Assembly: GCA_947499275.1 (NCBI GenBank)
Contig: CANMNM010000112.1
Coordinates: forward strand, 1-5,185
Direction of reading: 5' to 3'
DNA length: 5,185 nucleotides
From: Actinomycetota bacterium
Lineage (GTDB): Bacteria > Actinomycetota > Actinomycetes > S36-B12
In this document: piece by piece, positions 1 through 5,185 of the stretch
Layout: each line of letters begins with the position of its first letter
Numbering within the stretch: the stretch's first letter is position 1
Notes under the pieces: model-generated
Databases searched by the model: none
The model's input: only the letters and a program-made list of their open reading frames with translations
Told to the model about the DNA's origin: nothing
Translations under genes and position numbers: made by a program

Positions 1-36
1 CACATTCTGATGCTTAACGTTGGCTTACTAGAGGTC

Positions 37-1311
37 CTAACAGGGCACCGCTCGTTTTGATTGCCCGAACCAACCCATGGGATCATACGCCGTTCCCTCT
101 AGGCGGGTTTCAAAATGCAGATGTGGACCCGTGGACCAGCCGGTTGAGCCGACCTTACCGACTTCTTGGCCGGCGCTGAGGGCGTCGCCAACGTTGACGC
201 TCACCGAGGAAAGGTGCGCATAGAAAGTTGTGAGGCCACCGCCATGTGCGACTAATACCGCATTGCCGTAAGGACCACCCCGCGTGATCGAAGCAACAGA
301 GCCAGCATCAGCTGAGATCACGCTGGTACCCGAAGGTGCGCCAATATCGATCCCCGTATGGCAGGAACTGCCTCCATGTATCGGATGGATGCGCGGTCCT
401 ACGTCCACACCTTTTGAGTGACCGGGAAGTGGCCAGGTGAGAGACCCGCTTGGCGACTGACTCGATTGGGTTGCCGCTGCCTGCGCGGCAGCTTTCTTCG
501 CCGCTACTTCGAGGTTGCGCTGCTCACGTTTGAGTCGTTCAAAACGATTCTTGATTTTCACTTTAAAAACTTTGGCAGCTTTAACCGCTTGCCGCATCTC
601 CTTGCGAACCTGAAGTACAGTACGTTGTTTTTCCACCGCTGATTCAAGTGCCTTGAGGGCTTTAGCCTGTTCGCGTTCTGCCTTTGATCGAGTTGCTGAA
701 GCTTTCTCAGTAAGTGCCGTCAACTTAACTTCTTGCCGCATGGCGTCGGCGCTGGAAGCAAGAATTGTGGTCTCCATGCCTTGCTGTTCACGGCTCACGT
801 AGTTGACGGCCACCATGCGTGCAGTGAAGTCTGCTGGATCTTGCGCGGACATGAGAATACTGACTTCACTGAGGGGGCCCTGTTGGTAAATGGCCCGCGC
901 CATGTCTTCCATGTCACCGCGTTGTTTTTCCAATTGTCGGTTCAAACGCTTGAGTGCGCGGCTCCCCAGCATTAGTGCACTTTCTGCATACTCGGATTCA
1001 ACTCGCGCAACCTCTGCTACAGCTTTTGCCCGATTGGCTTCCTGCTGTGCTGATTCCTTTTGCGACTGGGCTTTTTCTAATGCACGTTGGGCACCAGTTG
1101 CGGCAGTGAGGGCTTTTTGTAATTTCGTGTTCGCTTTACCCAAGGCCTGATTCGTTAGTGCCAAACCTAATTCAACTTGACGCTGATCGTTTCTGATCTC
1201 ATTGAGATCAGCGGCGTGCGCGGGCGCCACTAATACCGAGCCGGCCAGCACAAAACCGGCGATGAGAATGCCTACGAAAGGCACGGCAATGCCATTGCGG
1301 GAGGGGACCAC
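37..1311 (-). CDS. Secreted coiled-coil M23 (LytM) family metallopeptidase, probable FtsEX-linked hydrolase
   Basis: This 424-residue protein is a predicted peptidoglycan endopeptidase acting outside the membrane. Residues 1-33 are a Sec signal peptide (basic start, hydrophobic core, cleavage likely at AHA|AD). Residues about 36-275 are Ala/Lys/Glu/Gln-rich and strongly coiled-coil. They are interrupted at about 140-165 by AIYQQGPLSEVSILMSAQDP and an adjoining DFTAR, a segment shared with the coiled-coil domains of RipA/RipC, PcsB and CwlO-type hydrolases. A linker rich in Ala, Gln and Ser leads to the LytM domain at about 290-413. All catalytic residues are present: HxxxD (H318, D322), H366 in YAHLS, and HLH (H397, H399). 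The expected zinc ligands are H318, D322 and H399. It is therefore probably an active enzyme, unlike the degenerate EnvC activator. The gene lies 59 bases after ftsX, which suggests that the FtsX loop controls it through the coiled coil. The GTG start is reasonable because it gives an intact signal peptide. The stop is TAG. Confidence 0.9.
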   Translation of the reverse strand: MVPSRNGIAVPFVGILIAGFVLAGSVLVAPAHAADLNEIRNDQRQVELGLALTNQALGKANTKLQKALTAATGAQRALEKAQSQKESAQQEANRAKAVAEVARVESEYAESALMLGSRALKRLNRQLEKQRGDMEDMARAIYQQGPLSEVSILMSAQDPADFTARMVAVNYVSREQQGMETTILASSADAMRQEVKLTALTEKASATRSKAEREQAKALKALESAVEKQRTVLQVRKEMRQAVKAAKVFKVKIKNRFERLKREQRNLEVAAKKAAAQAAATQSSQSPSGSLTWPLPGHSKGVDVGPRIHPIHGGSSCHTGIDIGAPSGTSVISADAGSVASITRGGPYGNAVLVAHGGGLTTFYAHLSSVSVNVGDALSAGQEVGKVGSTGWSTGPHLHFETRLEGTAYDPMGWFGQSKRAVPC

Positions 1312-1325
1312 CCCAAAAGGATAAA

Positions 1326-1329
1326 CCTC
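1326..1329 (-). promoter_or_regulatory. Possible ribosome binding site of the M23 peptidase gene
   Basis: The minus strand reads GAGG here, 14 bases before the GTG at 1311. The spacing is longer than ideal, so it is a tentative site. No better purine-rich sequence lies between it and the start. Confidence 0.35.
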
Positions 1330-1370
1330 GGATTGAACGATTTGGGCAGCTGTGATGGTGTGTTTGAGGA

Positions 1371-2279
1371 CTAAACTCTCAAGTACTTCCTGAGGGTCAG
1401 GAAGGCGGCAATACCCGAAAGCCCAATTCCGACCAGGATCAGAATGGGTGCAATTCCCAATACGGCGTCCCAGCCAACGAATGCGGTGAACTGGAATGAC
1501 GGGGCCAGAATTTGGTCGATCACGATCCCCTTAGCCAAAATCAGGCCGCCAACAGCAAGGATCGCACCGATTCCGGCCGAAACCGCTGCCTCCAAGAGGA
1601 ACGGTAATTGAATATAAAGGTTGCTGGCGCCAACGAGTCGCATAATGCCGGTTTCACGACGTCTGCTGAAGGCCGCAACTCGCATCGTGTTGACAACCAG
1701 AAGCACCGTAACGATCAACATGACGACCGCGATGATCAGTGCAATCGCTTGAAGTCCTCCCAGTAACCGGAAGAATTTGTCGAGCACCTGTCGCTGATCG
1801 TTGACCTGCTCAATGCCCGGCCTACCGGAGAACGCGGAAGCAACAACGTCATACTCAGTTGGGTCAGCCAACTTGACTCGGAAGGATTCAGGTAAGGCGC
1901 TTTCATTGACACTGTCAACAATTGGTGAGTTAGCGAACTGTTCTTGGAAACGGGCGTATGCCTCGCCCTGTGATTCGTAGTAGATGTCTTGAACGAGTGG
2001 GCGTAATGATTCAAGGTCTGCTTTGATTTGATCGCGTTGCGCAGGAGTGACAGCACCGCCAGCGCATGAGGGAGTGTCGCTGCCTTTGGCACACAGGAAG
2101 ATAGAAACCTCAACTTTGTCGTACCAAAAATCTTTCATGGTGTCGACCTGCGCGCGTACCAGCAAACTCACACCGAACAGGGTGAGTGAAACTGCAACGG
2201 TGATGATGACTGCAAGAGTCATAGTTAAATTACGACGAAGTCCGTTCCCAACTTCACTGGCAACAAATTGTGCGCGCAT
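1371..2279 (-). CDS. ftsX: Cell division protein FtsX
   Basis: FtsX is the membrane subunit of FtsEX; it passes the ATPase state of FtsE to a hydrolase or hydrolase activator outside the membrane. The 302-residue product has the FtsX layout: a cytoplasmic N-terminus with basic residues (GLRRN, 13-17), TM1 at about 18-41, a large extracellular loop at about 42-173, TM2 at about 174-198, a cytoplasmic coupling segment RRRETGIMRLVGAS at 206-219 that should dock onto FtsE, TM3 at about 226-250, and TM4 at about 272-294 before a basic C-terminus. The extracellular loop holds VEVSIFLC at 56-63 and a second cysteine at 72; C63 and C72 could form a small disulfide loop. This loop is the part that binds coiled-coil hydrolases in characterised FtsEX systems. 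The ATG overlaps the ftsE stop by one base (TGATG), with no strong Shine-Dalgarno, so reinitiation is likely. The stop is TAG. Confidence 0.96.
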   Translation of the reverse strand: MRAQFVASEVGNGLRRNLTMTLAVIITVAVSLTLFGVSLLVRAQVDTMKDFWYDKVEVSIFLCAKGSDTPSCAGGAVTPAQRDQIKADLESLRPLVQDIYYESQGEAYARFQEQFANSPIVDSVNESALPESFRVKLADPTEYDVVASAFSGRPGIEQVNDQRQVLDKFFRLLGGLQAIALIIAVVMLIVTVLLVVNTMRVAAFSRRRETGIMRLVGASNLYIQLPFLLEAAVSAGIGAILAVGGLILAKGIVIDQILAPSFQFTAFVGWDAVLGIAPILILVGIGLSGIAAFLTLRKYLRV

Positions 2280-2968
2280 CAGCGGGCGTATCCGTAAACA
2301 CCGCGGGACTGATCTCGTACCACGTGACCGTTTTCAAGTTCAACGACACGGCGGCGCATCTGGTCAACGATCTGAGCGTCATGGGTTGACATGACAACCG
2401 TTGTTCCCAATCGGTTGATTCGATCAAGGAGTTTCATGATCCCCACCGAGGTTCCCGGGTCAAGGTTTCCGGTTGGTTCGTCGGCAATGAGTAACTTGGG
2501 TCGGTTAACAAAGGCCCGAGCAATTGCCACCCGCTGCTGCTCGCCACCGGAGAGTTCATCGGGTCGGCGCTCCTCTTTGCCTTCCAGACCGACAACTTCC
2601 AAAACTTCGGGGACAACTTTATTTATGAGGGCTTTTGGCTTACCGATCACTTCAAGGGCGAACGCCACATTCTCGAACACACTCTTATTGGGCAGCAAAC
2701 GGAAGTCTTGGAAGACGGTTCCGATCTCCCGGCGAAGTGTGGGTATTTTCCAGTTCGAAAGCCGGCTCAGGTCCTTGCCCAATACCCAAACATTTCCAGC
2801 GGTGGGTCGCTCTTCACGGAGAACCAATCGAAGGAAAGTGGATTTCCCGGAACCGGAAGGTCCCACCAGGAAAACGAACTCACCTTTTTCAATTTCAAGG
2901 GAGGCTTCTTCTAATGCTGGTCGGGTTTGATTCGGGTAGAGCTTGGTTACGGTATCGAACAGGATCAC
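2279..2968 (-). CDS. ftsE: Cell division ATP-binding protein FtsE
   Basis: FtsE is the cytoplasmic ATPase of the FtsEX complex, an ABC-type (type VII, mechanotransmission) system that does not transport a solute but uses ATP hydrolysis to switch on peptidoglycan hydrolases at the septum. The 229-residue product has all ABC motifs: Walker A GPSGSGKST at 36-44, Q-loop Q87, signature LSGGEQQRV at 139-147, Walker B LLIADEP at 159-165 with catalytic E164, D-loop NLD at 168-170 and switch H196. The aromatic Y11 is in the usual A-loop place. The start VTKLYPN and the length are typical of FtsE rather than of LolD or MacB. The GTG start has a GGAG nine bases upstream. Its TGA stop shares one base with the ftsX ATG, so the two subunits are probably made by coupled translation in equal amounts. 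Confidence 0.97.
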   Translation of the reverse strand: MILFDTVTKLYPNQTRPALEEASLEIEKGEFVFLVGPSGSGKSTFLRLVLREERPTAGNVWVLGKDLSRLSNWKIPTLRREIGTVFQDFRLLPNKSVFENVAFALEVIGKPKALINKVVPEVLEVVGLEGKEERRPDELSGGEQQRVAIARAFVNRPKLLIADEPTGNLDPGTSVGIMKLLDRINRLGTTVVMSTHDAQIVDQMRRRVVELENGHVVRDQSRGVYGYAR

Positions 2969-2977
2969 CGCGCGGTA

Positions 2978-2981
2978 CTCC
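2978..2981 (-). promoter_or_regulatory. Ribosome binding site of ftsE
   Basis: On the minus strand the sequence reads GGAG, followed by nine bases (TACCGCGCG) and the GTG start of ftsE. It is the clearest Shine-Dalgarno sequence in the window and supports the GTG as the start. Confidence 0.7.
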
Positions 2982-3046
2982 GTTTCAGTCGGGAAGGCAT
3001 CAGGTTACTGACTGGCAGTCTAAGCGGATCAGGCCTAAATGAGTGA

Positions 3047-4159
3047 TTACGGCGTGGCCGAATTGGTCTTTCTCCACCTAATTCCAGCCTGAACCAACTC
3101 ATCAATTTCCCCGTCCAGCACCGCTCCGGTATTACCCGTTTCCTCGTTGGTCCGCAAATCCTTCACCATTTGGTACGGGTGAAGGACATATGAGCGCATC
3201 TGGTTGCCCCATGAGCCACCGGAGTCATCTTTGAGAGCATCCATTTTGGCCCGCTCAGCCTGCCGCTGGTTGGCGAGAAGTTTTGCTTGAAGTACGACCA
3301 TGGCTGTCGCCTTGTTCTGTATTTGCGAGCGTTCATTCTGACAGGACACCACTATTCCGGTGGGAATATGGGTGAGTCGTACGGCTGAGTCGGTTGTGTT
3401 CACACCTTGCCCGCCCGGGCCACTTGACCGGTACACATCAACTCGCAAATCATCGTCGGGGATGTCAACACTTTCGGCTTGCTCCAGAACGGGGATTACT
3501 TCAACGTCAGCGAAGGAAGTTTGTCGCCTGCTTTGATTGTCAAATGGTGAGATGCGCACCAGCCGGTGGGTTCCTTGTTCAACCGAAAGCGTTCCGTAGG
3601 CGTATGGCGCTTTGACGGCAAAAGTGGCGGACTTAATCCCCGCTTCTTCAGCGTATGAGGTGTCATAGACCTCATAGGTCCAGCCGTGACGCTCGCAATA
3701 ACGGGTATACATGCGAAGCAGCATTTCGGCCCAGTCCGCTGCGTCAACCCCACCCGCACCGGATCGAATGGTGATCAGCGCTTCACGCTCGTCATATTCA
3801 CCGGAGAGAAGTGTGCGAATTTCAAGTTCAGCCACGACCGCTTCTAAGGCTTTAAGTTCCTTCATTGCTTCGTCAATGGACTCTTGGTCGCCGGCATCTT
3901 CGGCTAATTCAAAAAGCACCGGGAGGTCCGCGTTTCTTCCCTGCACCGTTTCAAACTTACGCAACTCACCCTGAATAGTGGACAACTTCGAGGTCACTCG
4001 CTGGGCATTCGCTTGGTCGTCCCACAAATTAGGGACGGAAGCCTCAGCCTCTAATTCGGTGATCTTTTCCAGCATGCGGGGCACGTCGAGCACCGTGCCA
4101 ATGCTGCTCACTTTGGTTGCTAACTCGTTCAGGCGTTCCTGAACCTCAAGTGATGGCAC
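3047..4159 (-). CDS. prfB: Peptide chain release factor 2 (RF2)
   Basis: RF2 recognises UAA and UGA stop codons in the ribosomal A site and triggers hydrolysis of the peptidyl-tRNA ester in the cytoplasm. The 370-residue product is full length. The codon-recognition tripeptide SPF is at 204-206, and the universal GGQ motif is at 249-251 in SSGPGGQGVNTTDSAVRLTH, with a Ser (S245) at the place of E. coli K-12 Thr246. An N-terminal helical domain occupies about 1-110 and the conserved IRSGAGGVDAADW at 131-143 opens the core. The SPF motif, rather than the PxT type, separates it from RF1. The GTG start is bounded by an in-frame TAA four codons upstream (4171-4169), so it cannot be extended, and there is no internal frameshift site: the protein is encoded in one frame. 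No good Shine-Dalgarno is visible. It follows the Tad genes by 35 bases and precedes ftsE by 78 bases; prfB next to ftsEX is a common actinobacterial arrangement. Confidence 0.97.
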   Translation of the reverse strand: MPSLEVQERLNELATKVSSIGTVLDVPRMLEKITELEAEASVPNLWDDQANAQRVTSKLSTIQGELRKFETVQGRNADLPVLFELAEDAGDQESIDEAMKELKALEAVVAELEIRTLLSGEYDEREALITIRSGAGGVDAADWAEMLLRMYTRYCERHGWTYEVYDTSYAEEAGIKSATFAVKAPYAYGTLSVEQGTHRLVRISPFDNQSRRQTSFADVEVIPVLEQAESVDIPDDDLRVDVYRSSGPGGQGVNTTDSAVRLTHIPTGIVVSCQNERSQIQNKATAMVVLQAKLLANQRQAERAKMDALKDDSGGSWGNQMRSYVLHPYQMVKDLRTNEETGNTGAVLDGEIDELVQAGIRWRKTNSATP

Positions 4160-4194
4160 GACCCAACTTTACGAGTTAAGCGCCGGCGTGAGCC

Positions 4195-4614
4195 TTACGG
4201 GGCGTAATCCAACCTCGCCGAGGCACTGGCCGTGACGGGATCAAAAGGCAAAGAGTCAAAGAATGTGAGGCGTAAGGGTGCGTTAAGAGTGACGAGCACG
4301 GACGTGCCGTCGGGTTCGATTTCAATATTCGTCAGGGCAATCTCTGAATCAGCCGTCATGGCGACCGCATGGGTCTTAGCAATGTCGAGTACCTGAGCCG
4401 AGTTGAGTCTTGTGGCTTGACCCGCTCCGGTTCGGTAGTACTGCTCAATGTCGATTCCCTGAGCCCCTGCGAGTGCGATCGAGTCGGCGATTGATTGCAA
4501 TTCGCGTTGTTGAATAAATGCGCTGGCGCTGTCTGTTACTACCGCGAGTGCAAGTAGACACACACCGATCATGCCGATCCCCAGCAACATGATGCTGCCT
4601 TCTTCGCTTTTCAC
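4195..4614 (-). CDS. TadG-like (Flp pilus assembly) small membrane protein
   Basis: This 139-residue protein has a short polar N-terminus (MKSEEGS), one hydrophobic helix at about 8-28, and then the motif RELQSIADSIALAGAQG at 37-53. The latter is characteristic of TadG-like and actinobacterial TadE-like proteins, where LQ..AD..ALAGA follows the membrane helix. The rest is a small extracytoplasmic domain with beta-strand character (TSVLVTLNAPLRL, 104-116). Unlike its upstream neighbour it has no Glu at +5 after the Gly (residues after G6 are SIMLL), so processing by the prepilin peptidase is less certain. The GTG start overlaps the TGA stop of the TadE gene (GTGA, four bases), which strongly suggests translational coupling; a weak GGA lies a few bases upstream. 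It lacks the von Willebrand domain of full-length TadG. Its exact role is not known; it probably works with the two preceding pilins. The stop lies only 35 bases before prfB. Confidence 0.8.
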   Translation of the reverse strand: MKSEEGSIMLLGIGMIGVCLLALAVVTDSASAFIQQRELQSIADSIALAGAQGIDIEQYYRTGAGQATRLNSAQVLDIAKTHAVAMTADSEIALTNIEIEPDGTSVLVTLNAPLRLTFFDSLPFDPVTASASARLDYAP

Positions 4615-5054
4615 GAAGATCCAGCTTCACGGTACTGGTCGACAAGGAGAGTGGCTTTGGCGGTGACGGGCAGAGTGAGCGGATCTGTTGAACCCCATCG
4701 GGGCACAAATGGCAAGGGAACCTGCGTCGTGACTTCTAGTGAAACGCTCCCACCGGGAGTGAGGCAGGAGATGTGATTGCAGGTGATTGCAATCTTTGGA
4801 TCTGATGCGCTGAGTCCGTAGTCAGCGAATGCTTGGTCTGTAGCAATGCGTGCTCTTTGATTTCCTGATGAATTACTGGCGCTGGTGACAAATGCTCTTG
4901 CACCTTCCCTCGCCGCCTGGTGAGATGCGAATTGGGCAGCGTTAAGGGTCAACACGGTGATCGCTATGTAAATCAGTGGCAAAATAATGGCGACACCCAC
5001 CACGATGAATTCAATCGAGGCGCTCCCCCGGTCAGACTCACTCGGCGAGCGCAT
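4611..5054 (-). CDS. TadE-family minor pilin / pilus assembly protein
   Basis: This is a 147-residue small membrane-anchored protein of the TadE type, expected to act as a minor pilin or assembly factor of a Tad pilus at the cell surface. Residues 8-15 read DRGSASIE: a Gly at 10 followed by Glu five positions later (E15), the class III prepilin signature cut after the Gly by a TadV/CpaA-type peptidase. A hydrophobic helix spans about 16-38, followed by the family-typical AAREGARAF at 47-55. Two cysteines, C92 and C97, sit just before LTPGGSVSLEV, matching the Cys pair of actinobacterial TadE proteins and probably forming a disulfide outside the cell. Length is normal for the family. The ATG start is preferred because it places the charged N-terminus directly before the Gly cleavage site. 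No clear Shine-Dalgarno is seen; the start lies inside the end of the upstream gene, so translation is probably coupled. It overlaps the next gene by four bases. Confidence 0.87.
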   Translation of the reverse strand: MRSPSESDRGSASIEFIVVGVAIILPLIYIAITVLTLNAAQFASHQAAREGARAFVTSASNSSGNQRARIATDQAFADYGLSASDPKIAITCNHISCLTPGGSVSLEVTTQVPLPFVPRWGSTDPLTLPVTAKATLLVDQYREAGSS

Positions 5055-5185
5055 GACCCGTGAGTTTCATCGATGTTGGTCCATAAAAACCCAGTAGTGG
5101 CAGTTCCGTTTCCACCACTACCGCGAACATGTCATTTGCTCCTGCGGTGACTCGAGAAGCTCTTATGCTTTGCACTGCCGCTCCC
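5038..5185 (-). CDS. TadE-like pilus assembly protein, C-terminal fragment (cut by window edge)
   Basis: The frame enters from the right edge and runs for 48 codons to a TGA at 5040-5038; its start lies outside the window. The visible tail contains a beta-rich stretch AVVVETELPLLGFYGP followed by a segment ending LTGHALAE. This has the same layout as the end of the next gene (VTTQVPLPFVPRW, then LPVTAKATL): alternating valines, a short leucine/proline patch, a linker with an aromatic residue, then a final strand rich in small residues. That is the usual C-terminal pattern of TadE-type minor pilins of the Tad (Flp) pilus system. The gene overlaps the start of the following TadE gene by 17 bases, typical of a tightly packed operon. 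The N-terminal membrane helix that would settle the family is not visible, so the call rests on the tail pattern and the context. A TadF or TadG-type protein is the main alternative. Confidence 0.6.
   Translation of the reverse strand, partial: GAAVQSIRASRVTAGANDMFAVVVETELPLLGFYGPTSMKLTGHALAE

Noticed and set aside
418..1150. Several plus-strand open frames opposite the M23 gene
   Set aside because: Compositionally odd translations without motifs; explained by the coding strand of the coiled-coil region.
480..1210. Repeat-like Ala/Lys/Glu/Gln-rich coding sequence, considered as a possible DNA repeat
   Set aside because: No exact DNA repeat unit was seen; the periodicity is that of a coiled coil at the protein level.
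1364..1382. Inverted repeat TTGAG/CTCAA with a nine-base loop spanning the ftsX stop codon
   Set aside because: Five base pairs only, large loop and no T-run on the transcribed side; too weak for a terminator.
2391..2930. Long plus-strand open frame of 179 codons opposite ftsE
   Set aside because: Antisense to a gene with every ABC motif; its translation is Ser/Arg/Thr-rich without domains and looks like a shadow of ftsE codon usage.
3007..3020. Small palindromic stretch (GACTGCCAGTC on the minus strand) between prfB and ftsE
   Set aside because: A realistic stem is four base pairs and there is no T-run; it is not a terminator and no known operator was recognised.
3496..3759. Open frames in other frames within and opposite prfB (also 3711-3974 and 3394-3615)
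   Set aside because: They lie entirely within prfB, have no recognisable protein features, and prfB itself is certain.
3980..4159. Possible RF2 frameshift cassette (CTT TGA C) in the prfB 5' region
   Set aside because: The frame is uninterrupted from the GTG onward and the N-terminal region aligns in kind with full-length actinobacterial RF2, so no frameshift is needed.

Overview
The window looks like chromosomal DNA from an actinomycete of intermediate GC content (about half G+C by eye, unlike high-GC Streptomyces or Mycobacterium). The pointers are the gene order prfB-ftsE-ftsX-cell-wall hydrolase, four GTG starts among six visible starts, actinobacterial-style TadE/TadG small pilin genes, and RF2 and FtsX sequences of actinobacterial type. 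A small-genome aquatic lineage (for example Microbacteriaceae of the Rhodoluna/Aquiluna kind, or Nanopelagicales) would fit, but this is inference and not proven by the window.

Every gene lies on the minus strand, so transcription runs from the right edge to the left edge. From upstream to downstream: (1) 5185-4195 holds three tightly overlapping Tad (Flp-type) pilus genes: the C-terminal end of a TadE-like protein cut by the window edge, a complete TadE-family protein, and a TadG-like small membrane protein. (2) 4159-3047 is prfB, peptide chain release factor 2, read as one continuous frame without the programmed frameshift known from many bacteria. (3) 2968-1371 is the ftsE-ftsX pair, an ABC-type divisome complex with a one-base TGATG overlap. 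(4) 1311-37 is a secreted coiled-coil M23 (LytM) peptidase with intact zinc ligands, the best candidate for the hydrolase that FtsEX controls. The last 36 bases are non-coding as far as visible; smpB would be the expected next gene but cannot be shown.

Functionally the FtsE ATPase, the FtsX membrane relay and the M23 enzyme form a plausible ATP-driven switch for septal peptidoglycan cleavage. prfB is a conserved neighbour with a translation role, and the Tad genes belong to surface pilus assembly. All gaps are short (35, 78 and 59 bases) and no convincing terminator was seen, so the set may be read through as one long transcript. No mobile element, CRISPR array, RNA gene or unknown defence-like system was found; this is mainly a conserved housekeeping region.
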